Shown piece after piece: positions 19,065 through 28,433 of a stretch of DNA of 64,000 nt. Within the stretch, counting starts at the first letter, position 1; every line of letters begins with the position of its first letter. Below the pieces are notes generated by a model. It made no database searches. It was given only the letters and a program-made list of their open reading frames with translations, and was not told where the DNA came from. Source of the DNA: JAAYUH01 sp964640995 (GTDB taxonomy: Bacteria; Caldisericota; Caldisericia; B22-G15); contig CAZXJJ010000002.1 of the NCBI GenBank assembly GCA_964640995.1, positions 214,668 through 278,667 of the forward strand, written 5' to 3'. The translations under genes were made by a program, and so were the position numbers.

Positions 19065-20252
19065 ATGAATCCACTTGAATCAAGAATAAATAAATTTCTT
19101 GAAAGATTAGATGATGCAAAAAGAAGAAATTTATATTTTTATCAGGCACCAATTGAAAAAATGTATGACGCACATGTAATTATAAATGGAAAAGATTATA
19201 TAATGTTTGGTTCATACTCATACCTCGGATTAATAAATCATCCAAAAATAAATGAAGCAGCGAAAAAAGCAATTGATGAATTTAGTACAGGTGCACATGG
19301 TGTAAGGTTATTAGCAGGAACAACAGTACTTCACAATCAACTTGAAGAGCGAATTGCCAAGTTTAAAGTAAGAGAAGCAAGTGCAGTTTTTAGTAGTGGT
19401 TATGTAACAAATTTAACTACAATTTCAACTCTTCTTACAAAAGATGACTATGTTTTTTGTGATAAATATGACCATGCAAGTATTGTTGATGGAGCAATTC
19501 AATCAAGAGCAAATTTTATTAGATTTGACCACAATGATGTTGAACATCTTGAAGAATTAATTAAAGAAGTGCCTCAAGATAGAGTAAAACTCATTGTTGT
19601 TGATGGAGTTTATTCTATGGATGGAGACATTGCTCCTCTTCCAGAACTTATTGAAATAAAGAAAAAATATGATGCTCTTCTTATGGTTGATGAAGCACAC
19701 TCTCTTGGAGTTTTAGGAGAAAATGGTAAAGGAATAGAAGAATATTTTGGAATTTATGGTGAAGTAGATATTGATATGGGGACACTTTCAAAAACAATTC
19801 CATCAGTTGGAGGTTATATTGCTGGAGATAAAAAATTGATTGATTTCATCAAACACAATTCAAGAGCATACATATTTTCTGCAGCACTTCCACCAGCACA
19901 AACAGTTGCAGCAATGGTATCATTTGATGTAATTGAAGAAGAAAAATGGAGAATTAAGAAACTTTGGGAAAATATAAATCATTATATGACTGAACTTAAA
20001 AAAATGGGTTATGATACAATGAACACCCAATCTGCTGTAGTTCCAATTTTACTTAAAGATGATGAACTTGCTTTAAAATTAACAAGAATTTTATGGGATG
20101 AAGGAATTTTAATATTTCCAATTTTAACTCCAGCAATTCCACCAGGAACTGCAAGACTTCGCTCTTGTATTATGGCATCTCATTCATATGAAGACATAGA
20201 AAAGGCATTAAAAGCACTCTATAAGGGTGGTAAACAATTAGGAATTATTTAA
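19065..20252 (+). CDS. PLP-dependent alpha-oxoamine synthase (Kbl/BioF/serine palmitoyltransferase family)
   Basis: Condenses an amino acid with an acyl-CoA. The 395-residue protein has SYSYLGL, GAHGVRLLAGTT, the stacking His in KYDHASIVDG, DEAHSLGVLG and the PLP lysine in MGTLSKTIPSVGGY. Members with this profile include glycine C-acetyltransferase, 8-amino-7-oxononanoate synthase and bacterial serine palmitoyltransferase; residues alone do not settle which. No threonine dehydrogenase or biotin genes are adjacent. GGAGG precedes the ATG and a TATAAT-like box lies near 19024. Confidence 0.88.
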   Translation: MNPLESRINKFLERLDDAKRRNLYFYQAPIEKMYDAHVIINGKDYIMFGSYSYLGLINHPKINEAAKKAIDEFSTGAHGVRLLAGTTVLHNQLEERIAKFKVREASAVFSSGYVTNLTTISTLLTKDDYVFCDKYDHASIVDGAIQSRANFIRFDHNDVEHLEELIKEVPQDRVKLIVVDGVYSMDGDIAPLPELIEIKKKYDALLMVDEAHSLGVLGENGKGIEEYFGIYGEVDIDMGTLSKTIPSVGGYIAGDKKLIDFIKHNSRAYIFSAALPPAQTVAAMVSFDVIEEEKWRIKKLWENINHYMTELKKMGYDTMNTQSAVVPILLKDDELALKLTRILWDEGILIFPILTPAIPPGTARLRSCIMASHSYEDIEKALKALYKGGKQLGII

Positions 20253-20259
20253 AAACAAA

Positions 20260-21126
20260 CTAAATTTGTTTATTAAATATAAGATTTGAAAATTTTATAA
20301 ATTTTATTCCTTTTTCCTCTCCAATAGGTGATTCAATGATAATTGACTTTTTTTCTCTATTGAATTTTTCTAGTATGCCTAAATACAACAAAAATCTTTC
20401 TTTATCAAGAAGACCCACAATTGAGTTATGAGGTGGATCAATTCTTTCAATGTTATATCCTAAAATATTGTGTTCTTTAAAAAAAATTTCAACTCTTTTT
20501 GAATTTTTAAAATATTCGCTAAATTTTTTGTTTCTATATTCAATTCTCTCTAATCTTGTTCTTTCTTTTACAATTTCATTTATTTTTAATTTAACTATAT
20601 CTCTTCCATCAAATAAAAATGGTTTCACTAAATTTTCTCTCTCATCTTCTTTTTGAAATAAAACAATAAAGTCTGGATTAAGTACTTCAATTTTACTATG
20701 CTTTAAAACCTCTGCAATAGTTCCATCAACAAGACCTGTTGTATCTATTAAGATATAATCTAAATTTTCTTTTTCCATCGAATCAATTAGTTTTCTTGCA
20801 CCAACAATAATTTGAAGAAGACTTCCTTTTGGAGAAACAGCTCCTATAAAAACCATTCTTTTTGGAAAAATTGAATCTAATTTCTCAATTTCTTTTTCTG
20901 GGATACCGTATCCAATTGTTCCTGGTGGTCCAATATTTGATTGACCAATATCAAGATCAAGAACACCTACTTTTTTACCAATTGAAATGATTGAATTGAC
21001 TAAATATAGAATAAAAGTTGATTTTCCTGAATCAGAACCGCCTATAACAATTAATTTTTTTCCTTTTGATAAAAATTTTTCTCTTGTCTTTTCCCATTCT
21101 GATGGAACAAAAATTTTATTTATCAC
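20260..21126 (-). CDS. Clp1/Grc3-like polynucleotide 5'-kinase family P-loop protein
   Basis: A 288-residue NTPase with an early P-loop GGSDSGKST, the motif VLDLDIGQSNIGPPGTIGYG and later IDTTGLVDG, matching the Clp1_P kinase domain of Clp1, Nol9 and Grc3. Eukaryotic and archaeal members phosphorylate RNA 5'-OH ends; bacterial homologues are scattered and mostly uncharacterised. There is no separate N-terminal or C-terminal beta domain of the eukaryotic type; the C-terminal ~90 residues may be a short equivalent. Seven bases separate its stop from the oppositely oriented synthase gene. Confidence 0.8.
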   Translation of the reverse strand: MINKIFVPSEWEKTREKFLSKGKKLIVIGGSDSGKSTFILYLVNSIISIGKKVGVLDLDIGQSNIGPPGTIGYGIPEKEIEKLDSIFPKRMVFIGAVSPKGSLLQIIVGARKLIDSMEKENLDYILIDTTGLVDGTIAEVLKHSKIEVLNPDFIVLFQKEDERENLVKPFLFDGRDIVKLKINEIVKERTRLERIEYRNKKFSEYFKNSKRVEIFFKEHNILGYNIERIDPPHNSIVGLLDKERFLLYLGILEKFNREKKSIIIESPIGEEKGIKFIKFSNLIFNKQI

Positions 21127-21132
21127 TTCCTT

Positions 21133-21819
21133 TTAAAAACTCTCACCTCTTTTTAAAATAATGCATTTAGAACATGTTTCGTTTTCAACTCTTTTCTTAA
21201 ATGAAACCGGATCTGATTTAATTTCAGGAAAAGTATCAAAGTGCATTGGAATAACATATTCGCTTTTAATCATTTTAACTGCATTAATAGCATCATCAAT
21301 ATCCATTGTGTAAAATCCACCAATAGGAATCAATAAAATATCTATTTTTTCATTTTCACCTATTAATTTGAATTCATAAGAAAGTCCTGTATCACCCATG
21401 TGATAAAGTGTTCTATCTTCAAATTTAAAGATATAACCACAAGGATTTCCAGTATAAACTATATTTCCATATTGTAAATTAGATGAAGAGTGAAGTGCAT
21501 ATACCATTTTAACTTTGCCAAATGGAAAAGGAATATATCCTCCAAAATTAATTGATATTAGGTCTTCTTCTTTCACTCCATTTTTATTTAAAAATAAATT
21601 TAGTTCATAAGCACTTACTATTTTTGGTTTATGTTTTTTATATAATTCAAAAGATACTCCAAGGTGGTCTCCATGTCCATGAGTTAAAAAAATGTGTGTA
21701 ATTTTTGAATTCTCAAAAAAATCCTCATTTTCATCTAAAAAAGGATCAATCAATATATATCCTTCATTCCATTTGATTGAAAAAGAAGAGTGACCTAAAT
21801 ATGTAATTAAACTTCTCAT
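21133..21819 (-). CDS. UPF0173-like metal-dependent hydrolase (beta-lactamase fold)
   Basis: A 228-residue metallo-beta-lactamase-fold protein with the metal motif FLTHGHGDHLG, later Asp in YHMGDTGLSYE and final His in VIPMHFDTFPE. This is the RomA/UlaG-like, UPF0173 arrangement, which includes lactonases and phosphodiesterases of unknown specificity. Six bases from the next gene, in a run with the Clp1-like and amidohydrolase genes. A second family member is at 35160-35795. Confidence 0.88.
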   Translation of the reverse strand: MRSLITYLGHSSFSIKWNEGYILIDPFLDENEDFFENSKITHIFLTHGHGDHLGVSFELYKKHKPKIVSAYELNLFLNKNGVKEEDLISINFGGYIPFPFGKVKMVYALHSSSNLQYGNIVYTGNPCGYIFKFEDRTLYHMGDTGLSYEFKLIGENEKIDILLIPIGGFYTMDIDDAINAVKMIKSEYVIPMHFDTFPEIKSDPVSFKKRVENETCSKCIILKRGESF

Positions 21820-21830
21820 TTAAAAACCTC

Positions 21831-23195
21831 CTAATCTATTCTTTTTAAAAATTTTCCAAAACCCTTTTCAACAAGAAAGCCTTTATGTTCATCAAAAACT
21901 ATTTCTCCTCTTATAATTGTCTTTACTACTTTACCATAAACTTTCCAACCCTCAAAAGGTGTATATTTTCCTTTTGAATAAAACTTTTCACCCTTAATCT
22001 CCCAAACTCTGTTTTTATCAATAAACACAAGATCTGCATCAAAACCAATTTCAATTTTTCCTTTTCTTGGATATAGTTTAAAAATTTTTGAAGGATTCTC
22101 GCTAAACACTTCAACAAACCTATTTAGTGAAATTTTTCCTTTCATTACACCTTCTGAAAAGATAAGTGGATATATTGTGTCAATTCCTGAAATTCCTGCA
22201 GCAACTTCAAAAATATCCTCTTTATTTTTTTCACTCTCCCATTCGCCTGAAAAATGATCAGAACAAACTCCATCTATAAATCCCTCTTTTAAAAATTTCC
22301 ACATAAGTTCTCTATTTTCATAACATCTAACAGGTGGTGAGGTTTTTACAAGTTTTGGGTTTTTAATAAGGTCATCTTGAGTTAATAGAAGGTGATGTGG
22401 AGTTGTTTCACAAGAAATTTTTACTCCTTCATCTTTTCTCTGTTTAACAACTTTAACACCCTCACTTGTTGATATGTGGGTAATATTTAATCTTAAATTT
22501 GTATCTTTTATCAATCTTGAAGATGCAATTATTGAAATAACTTCAGCAAGATATGGCCTTGCAAGAATCCACCTTTCTCCTTGACTTAAATTTTTTTCTT
22601 TTTGTGCTAATTCCATGTAATGATTTATTATTGAATAATCTTCTGCATGAAGTGTAAAAAGAATGTCATCATTTTTAAAATATTTAAAAAGTTCATGCAT
22701 TTCACCATAAGAAATATATTCAAAATATGGAGCAGAGGAATAAGAGTAAATTTTAAAACCAATTACTCCTTCAGAATATAACTCTTCAATATCTTTAAAC
22801 TTTTTGTCTCTTATCATATCTCCTGTTATTCCGCCATAAAGAGAATAATCAACCAGTGATTTATTTTTTATCTCTTCAAGTTTTTTATAAAGAGACTCTT
22901 TGTTTTTTATTTGAGGAATAGATGTGCATGGCATATCGATTACAGTTGTTATACCTGATGAAATTGCTCCCTTACTTCCGGATTCAAAATCTTCTCTATA
23001 AGTAAAACCAGGATCGTTAAAATGAATATGTGTATCAATTCCTCCTGGAAGAATTAAAAGTCCAGTTGCATCAATTATTTCTTTGTTTTCTGTTGAAAAT
23101 TTACCTATTCCAATAATTTTTTCTTTTTCTATCAAAATATCTAAATTTTCGACTTTACCATTATAATAAACCATCCCACCTGTAATTAATTTCAT
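21831..23195 (-). CDS. Dihydroorotase/allantoinase-type cyclic amidohydrolase
   Basis: A 454-residue amidohydrolase. Metal ligands appear as DTHIHFNDPG, the probable carbamylated Lys in GVIGFKIYSYSS, LHAEDYS, NITHISTSEGV and CSDHFSGE. The DPG after the first HxH is typical of dihydroorotases and allantoinases. The adjacent adenine deaminase suggests purine or pyrimidine salvage or degradation, so allantoinase, hydantoinase and dihydroorotase all remain open. I use the ATG at 23195, one base after the adenine deaminase stop and preceded by GGAG. Confidence 0.88.
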   Translation of the reverse strand: MKLITGGMVYYNGKVENLDILIEKEKIIGIGKFSTENKEIIDATGLLILPGGIDTHIHFNDPGFTYREDFESGSKGAISSGITTVIDMPCTSIPQIKNKESLYKKLEEIKNKSLVDYSLYGGITGDMIRDKKFKDIEELYSEGVIGFKIYSYSSAPYFEYISYGEMHELFKYFKNDDILFTLHAEDYSIINHYMELAQKEKNLSQGERWILARPYLAEVISIIASSRLIKDTNLRLNITHISTSEGVKVVKQRKDEGVKISCETTPHHLLLTQDDLIKNPKLVKTSPPVRCYENRELMWKFLKEGFIDGVCSDHFSGEWESEKNKEDIFEVAAGISGIDTIYPLIFSEGVMKGKISLNRFVEVFSENPSKIFKLYPRKGKIEIGFDADLVFIDKNRVWEIKGEKFYSKGKYTPFEGWKVYGKVVKTIIRGEIVFDEHKGFLVEKGFGKFLKRID

Positions 23196-23196
23196 T

Positions 23197-24918
23197 TTAC
23201 TCTCCTCTTTCAAATAGTGATATTATTTTAAAATTATCTGTATCAACAAGACCTAAATCAGTTATTTTTAAATGTGGAATAACAGGCAAAGCCATAAATG
23301 AAAGAGACATAAATGGATCATCTAGAGTGCATCCAAGTTTTCTTGAAATATATAAAAGTTTTTGATAATCTTCATCAACTTCTTTAGCACTTCTATCGGT
23401 CATTAAACCTCCAAAAGGAAGAGGAAGAATTTGTAAGACCTTTCCATTTTTTGCAATAGAAATACCTCCTCCATAAGATTCAAGAATAGAAATTGAAAGA
23501 AGAATATCTTTATCATTTGTTCCTACAGAAATTATATTGTGGTGATCATGAGCGATTGTTGATGCAATTGCGCCTTCTTTAAGTTTGAAACCTTTTATAA
23601 ATCCCACACCAACATTACCTGTAGCTTTATGTCTTTCTACAACAACTATTTTTAAAATATCTCTTGATATATCAGGCACAACAAAACCATCTTGAATCTT
23701 TGGTTTCATGATAAATCTTTCTGTTATTAATGAATTTTTATTAACTCCAATCACATTTATCTTTTCACCCAATGCTTTCACTTTTATCTTTTCATATGTT
23801 AATGTTTTTACATTTACAGTATTTTTAACTCCGCCTTCTGATTTTGTTCTCTCATAAGAAAACATTGGAACTCCTTCTTTTGCAACAAGATTTCCTCTAT
23901 AAATAACAAGTTTTGGTTCAAAATTAACTAAATCCTCAAGAACAATAATATTTGCAAAATAGTTTGGTGCTATAGCCCCAATCTTTTTTAATCCAAAATA
24001 ATTTGCAGGGTTAAGAGTTGCAAGTCTCACTGCAAGAACAGGATCTATTCCCTTCTTTACTAATTTTTTCAATACTCCATTCATATGACCATCTTTTAAT
24101 AAATCTCCTGGATGCTTATCATCAGTGCAAAGTAAAATCCTTGGGTATGTATTTTGATTTATAAGCGAATAAAGAGAGTCAAGGTCTTTTGCAACACTTC
24201 CTTCTCTAATCATTATCCACATCCCTTTTTTCAATTTTTCTTTTGCCTCAATTAAATTGGTACATTCATGATCAGAACCTATTCCTGCTGCAAGATATCC
24301 ATTGAGATTGTTTCCAAGAAGAAATGGTGAATGACCATCAATTATTTTATCTTTAAAGTATTCCAATTTTCTTAAAACTTCACCATCTTTGTTTAAAACA
24401 CCAGGATAATTCATCATCTCACCAAGACCAAGAACCTTTGGATTTGATAAAAATGGATATAGGTGTTCCACTGTCAATCTTGAACCAGAATTTTCAAATG
24501 GAGATGAAGGAACACATGAAGGAAGCATAAAATAAATATCAATTGGCAAATCCATAGATGCATTAAGCATATATTTAATTCCTCTAATCCCTGCAACATT
24601 TGCAATTTCATGTGGATCTGCAACAACTCCAAGTGTTCCTTTTGGTACAACAGTTTTTGCAAATTCTTGAGGAGTTAAAGATGTACTTTCAATATGTATA
24701 TGACTATCAAAAAAACCAAAAGAAACATAATAGCCTTGAATATTATATATCTCTTTTGCTTTAGAATATTTTCCAACCCCAACAATCTCCCCCTCATAAA
24801 TAATTACATCACCCTCTTCAATTGAATTATCAAAAACATTTATTATTTTCCCACCTTTAAGAATTATATCTCCCTCTCGCTCCTCCTTTGAAACTTCAAT
24901 TTTTTCTTTAAGTCCCAT
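23197..24918 (-). CDS. ade: Adenine deaminase
   Basis: Converts adenine to hypoxanthine plus ammonia. The 573-residue length matches the family. GFFDSHIHIESTSLTP supplies the metal-binding HxH, VVADPHEIANVAG the family signature, and CTDDKHPGDLL a further Asp ligand; the C-terminal Ade domain contains TIAHDHHNIISVGTN. The next gene starts one base after its stop, so the two are translated together. Confidence 0.95.
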   Translation of the reverse strand: MGLKEKIEVSKEEREGDIILKGGKIINVFDNSIEEGDVIIYEGEIVGVGKYSKAKEIYNIQGYYVSFGFFDSHIHIESTSLTPQEFAKTVVPKGTLGVVADPHEIANVAGIRGIKYMLNASMDLPIDIYFMLPSCVPSSPFENSGSRLTVEHLYPFLSNPKVLGLGEMMNYPGVLNKDGEVLRKLEYFKDKIIDGHSPFLLGNNLNGYLAAGIGSDHECTNLIEAKEKLKKGMWIMIREGSVAKDLDSLYSLINQNTYPRILLCTDDKHPGDLLKDGHMNGVLKKLVKKGIDPVLAVRLATLNPANYFGLKKIGAIAPNYFANIIVLEDLVNFEPKLVIYRGNLVAKEGVPMFSYERTKSEGGVKNTVNVKTLTYEKIKVKALGEKINVIGVNKNSLITERFIMKPKIQDGFVVPDISRDILKIVVVERHKATGNVGVGFIKGFKLKEGAIASTIAHDHHNIISVGTNDKDILLSISILESYGGGISIAKNGKVLQILPLPFGGLMTDRSAKEVDEDYQKLLYISRKLGCTLDDPFMSLSFMALPVIPHLKITDLGLVDTDNFKIISLFERGE

Positions 24919-24965
24919 AAAAAGCCTCTAAAATAAAAAGGACTCCCTTTAAATCTTAAGGAATC

Positions 24966-25469
24966 CTACTTCTCATAAATCTCCTTTAAAGAGATATAAG
25001 CCCTTGCATTCTCTTTTATCCTTTTTATCTCTTCTTCTGTAACTTTTCTTATAACCTTTCCTGGAACACCTAAAACAAGAGAATTATCTTCAATTATTTT
25101 TCCTTCAGTTATAACACTACCTGCGCCAATGATACAATTTTTTCCAATTTTAGCTCCATTGAGAATTATTGCACCCATTCCTATTAAAGTATCATCACCT
25201 ATTTCACATCCATGAATTATAGAATTATGTCCTATTGTCACACCATTTCCTATTTTTGTAGGGTAATTTACTTCAGAGTGAACAACAGAATTATCTTGAA
25301 TATTTGTATTATTTCCAATTTCAATTGGCGCAACATCTCCTCTTAAAACAACACCAAACCAAACTCCCACATTATCCCCTATTTTCACATTTCCTATTAT
25401 TGTTGCTGTTTCACTTATCCAAGAGTTTCTTCCAATCTGAGGTTTAAAATCTTTAAAATCTCTTATCAA
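24966..25469 (-). CDS. Gamma-carbonic-anhydrase-like hexapeptide protein
   Basis: A 167-residue left-handed beta-helix protein of the YrdA/PaaY/CaiE type. Zinc-site histidines are present in DNSVVHSEVN and TIGHNSIIHGCEIG, and the end LVLGVPGKVIRKVTEEE is typical. These proteins form trimers and may have carbonic anhydrase activity; some are acyltransferase-like. 37 bases after the prenyltransferase gene's stop is followed by this start in the same direction. Confidence 0.9.
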   Translation of the reverse strand: MIRDFKDFKPQIGRNSWISETATIIGNVKIGDNVGVWFGVVLRGDVAPIEIGNNTNIQDNSVVHSEVNYPTKIGNGVTIGHNSIIHGCEIGDDTLIGMGAIILNGAKIGKNCIIGAGSVITEGKIIEDNSLVLGVPGKVIRKVTEEEIKRIKENARAYISLKEIYEK

Positions 25470-25509
25470 TTTTTCACCTCTTAAGTTTTTTTTAATTGAT
25501 TATATCAGA

Positions 25510-26370
25510 TTATTTATAGATTATAAAAATTGAAAAGATTATCCAAATTAAAACAGTTATAAAAAGTGGAATATCTTCAGTAATAAGTTTTGTTGGTTCT
25601 CCCTCTTTTTTTTCATAAATTAAATAAATGTATCTTAATAGTCCATAAAGAACAATTGGAATTGTAAAAATAAAACCTTCTCCAAATTTCTCTTTTGTTT
25701 CAGACGAAACAGAGTAAAGTGAATAAGAAAGAATTGTCGCTGTCGATAAAATTACAATTATTTTATCAAGTAAATCTACTGAATATGAAGATAAAACCTC
25801 TCTATGTTTATGTGCGTTCTCTCCTAATAGAACAATTTCAAATCTTCTTTTTGCAAAACCTAAAAAAAGAGATAAGAAAAGGGTACATAAAATTAGCCAA
25901 CTTGAAACTGAAATTTGAATTACAACTGAACCAGAATAAATTCTTAAAATGAAATTAATTGCAATAATAAAAACATCGATTATAACTAATTTCTTAATTA
26001 TTAATGAATAAAGAAAATTTAATCCAATGTAAATTAAAAAAATAATTGTTAATGTATGATTTAAGAAAAACGAGGAAAATAATGAAGAAACTATAAGAAT
26101 CATTGAAAGAGAAAGAGCAAAATTTTTATTTATTTTACCACTCGGAAGAGGTCTATTTTTCTTTTCTGGATGTTCCATATCACTTTCAAGATCAAAAATA
26201 TCATTTAAAATATAAAGTCCACTTGAAAGAATAGATAAGAGAATAAAAGTTAAAAGAGTTTTGATTAATAGATCCTGTTTGAATAAATTTTTAGAAAAAA
26301 TAATTGGTGCAAAAACAAATAAGTTTTTTATCCATTGTTTTATTCTTAAGAGAGATAGATAAACTCTCAT
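25510..26370 (-). CDS. UbiA-family prenyltransferase (decaprenyl-phosphate phosphoribosyltransferase-like)
   Basis: A 286-residue membrane protein with about eight helices. First Asp-rich motif NDIFDLESDMEHPEKKNRPL and a second loop FAKRRFEIVLLGENAHKHR. The motif wording, NDxxDxxxDxxHPxKxxRP, is that of the DPPR synthase-like branch, which transfers phosphoribose to polyprenyl phosphate for cell-envelope pentoses, not the quinone branch. It overlaps the DUF6391 gene by four bases. Confidence 0.85.
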   Translation of the reverse strand: MRVYLSLLRIKQWIKNLFVFAPIIFSKNLFKQDLLIKTLLTFILLSILSSGLYILNDIFDLESDMEHPEKKNRPLPSGKINKNFALSLSMILIVSSLFSSFFLNHTLTIIFLIYIGLNFLYSLIIKKLVIIDVFIIAINFILRIYSGSVVIQISVSSWLILCTLFLSLFLGFAKRRFEIVLLGENAHKHREVLSSYSVDLLDKIIVILSTATILSYSLYSVSSETKEKFGEGFIFTIPIVLYGLLRYIYLIYEKKEGEPTKLITEDIPLFITVLIWIIFSIFIIYK

Positions 26371-27023
26371 AAAACTTTAAAGGTTTTTATTTTAGATGTT
26401 CTAATAAAGAAAGATGAAGGTCTTGTTGGGTAGGTGATGCCAAAAGGACCATAAATAGTTGTTGGATTATATTCAACATCGAGAATCTTTATATCTTTTA
26501 CATCTGGATCAGTTGTAAAATATTTTTGAGTAAATTTTCCAAGTGGTGGACCTAAGACTTGACCTAAAAGAATTGCAATTATCAGAAGAAAAAGGTTAAA
26601 TGAAGAAGTTAATATTATAAGTAAAATAAAAAATATTATTGTGAGGAATGAGGCGACACCAATACTTGTTCCGCATCTTTCATGAATTGCATATTGAGTT
26701 TCACCGTAAATTAATTTCTCTCTTCCTCTTTCACTTGCTTCAAGTAGATATGCTGGATCAAGAGGTCCAAAAATATAAAATCCATTTTCTCTTGCATAAC
26801 CTGAAAGAACCCCTCTTTTACCTGTTTCTTTTTCTATAACATTTATTGTTGCATGCTCTAATGCGTGATTTCTTCTAAGGTCTCTATTTATTGCAATTTC
26901 AATGATTTGAAGTGGAACTGTTAAAATGTTAAGTAAACCATAAATTAAATACCCGAAAGGCAGTAGAAAAAGAATAAAAATTATAGGAAAAAAGAAGATA
27001 AGTAAAAAAAGAAAAAATAGCAT
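26367..27023 (-). CDS. DUF6391 membrane protein
   Basis: A 218-residue protein with an N-terminal membrane segment pair (~1-38), the conserved segment RRNHALEHATINVIE (which looks like a metal-type His/Glu motif) and GFYIFGP, and two more helices around residues 120-160. The family is found in many anaerobes and cyanobacteria with no known function. It sits between the GTPase and prenyltransferase genes, overlapping the latter. Confidence 0.8.
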   Translation of the reverse strand: MLFFLFLLIFFFPIIFILFLLPFGYLIYGLLNILTVPLQIIEIAINRDLRRNHALEHATINVIEKETGKRGVLSGYARENGFYIFGPLDPAYLLEASERGREKLIYGETQYAIHERCGTSIGVASFLTIIFFILLIILTSSFNLFLLIIAILLGQVLGPPLGKFTQKYFTTDPDVKDIKILDVEYNPTTIYGPFGITYPTRPSSFFIRTSKIKTFKVL

Positions 27024-28340
27024 TTATTTTTTAAACTTTTCTTCTATTATCTCTTTAAGAGTTGGTTTACCAATCTCTTGAAGTTCATAAATAACTCTTA
27101 CATTCTCTTTATTCATATTTATAACTCTTGCAAGATTTATTGGTGTTGCAACAATAACAAGGTCTGCTGGAATTGAATTAATAACATCTTCGAGTTCTTT
27201 GAGTTGCCCTTCACCATAACCTAAAGCAGGTAAAATTTGTGTAATTTGTGGATATTTTTCAAATGCTTCTTTTATTGATCCCTTTATATAGGGTCTTGGA
27301 TCAACAATTTCTTTTGCTCCAAATTTTTTTGCAGCAATAAATCCTGCCCCATATGCCATATTACCATGAGTAAGTGTTGGGCCATCTTCAACAACAAGAA
27401 CTCTCTTTCCTTTAATTAATTCATAATTTTCAATAAAAATAGGTGATGCTGCTTCAACAACTTTTGCCTTTGGATTTAATTCATAAATTCTATTTCTTAA
27501 AACTTGAACATTTTCAAAAGGTGAGGTGTCAACTTTGTTTATAACTATTACATCTGCTGATAGAAAATTTACTTCGCCTGGATGGAAAGTAACTTCATGT
27601 CCTAATCTTAATGGGTCAGCAACGACAATTTTAAGATCTGATTTATAAAATGGAAAATCATTGTTTCCTCCATCCCAGATAACAACATCTGCTTCTTCTT
27701 CTGCTCTTCTTAAAATTGCTTCATAGTCTACTCCAGCATAAACCACAACACCTCTTATTATGTGCGGTTCATACTCTTCTCTCTCTTCTATTGTGCAATT
27801 TTCTTTTGAAAGATCATCAAGATTTTCAAATCTTTGAACTTTTTGTCTTTCAAGGTCTCCATACGGCATAGGATGTCTAATAACTACTGGTTTTAAACCC
27901 ATCTCTTTAACAATACTAACAACTCTTCTTGTTGTCTGACTCTTTCCACTTCCGGTTCTTACAGCACAAATTGAAATAACTGGTTTTTTACTTTCAATTT
28001 GAGTGTGTTTTGGACCTAAAAGTAAAAAGTTTGCTCCATTTGCAAGAGCAATAGATGCTCTATGCATAACATATTCATGAGATACATCTGAATATGAAAA
28101 AACAACATAATCAACATTAAATTTTTCAATTAATTCAGGAAGTTCCTCTTCTGGATATATTGGAATTCCATTTGGATACAACTTTCCTGCTAAAGATGAA
28201 GGATATTTTCTATTTTCAATATTTGGAATCTGAGTTGCTGTTAAAGCAACTACTTCATATTCTTCATTATCTCTAAAAAATGTATTAAAGTTATGAAAAT
28301 CTCTTCCTGCGGCTCCCATAATAATTACTCTTTTTCTCAT
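27024..28340 (-). CDS. Cyclic 2,3-diphosphoglycerate synthetase-like P-loop protein
   Basis: A 438-residue protein. The N-terminal part is Rossmann-like (VIIMGAAGRDFHNF) and the centre has an unusual P-loop AVRTGSGKSQTTRRV, followed by VVIWDGGNNDFPF and VVADPLRLGHE. This is the family of archaeal cyclic 2,3-DPG synthetase, but many bacteria without that solute carry homologues, so activity is uncertain. I use the ATG at 28340, five bases after AGGAGG. The next two genes follow with almost no gap. Confidence 0.85.
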   Translation of the reverse strand: MRKRVIIMGAAGRDFHNFNTFFRDNEEYEVVALTATQIPNIENRKYPSSLAGKLYPNGIPIYPEEELPELIEKFNVDYVVFSYSDVSHEYVMHRASIALANGANFLLLGPKHTQIESKKPVISICAVRTGSGKSQTTRRVVSIVKEMGLKPVVIRHPMPYGDLERQKVQRFENLDDLSKENCTIEEREEYEPHIIRGVVVYAGVDYEAILRRAEEEADVVIWDGGNNDFPFYKSDLKIVVADPLRLGHEVTFHPGEVNFLSADVIVINKVDTSPFENVQVLRNRIYELNPKAKVVEAASPIFIENYELIKGKRVLVVEDGPTLTHGNMAYGAGFIAAKKFGAKEIVDPRPYIKGSIKEAFEKYPQITQILPALGYGEGQLKELEDVINSIPADLVIVATPINLARVINMNKENVRVIYELQEIGKPTLKEIIEEKFKK

Positions 28341-28433
28341 CTGCACCTCCTAAAATAAGTTAAAAAAACAACCATCTTATATACTATCTTATTTGAAAAG
28401 ATTTTGCAACTGATATAAATAGACAAAACAATT

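Noticed and set aside
19065..20252. Threonine catabolic pair (kbl with the adjacent dehydrogenase)
   Set aside because: The neighbour is an iron-containing alcohol dehydrogenase in the opposite direction, not a threonine dehydrogenase; the family alone does not fix the substrate.
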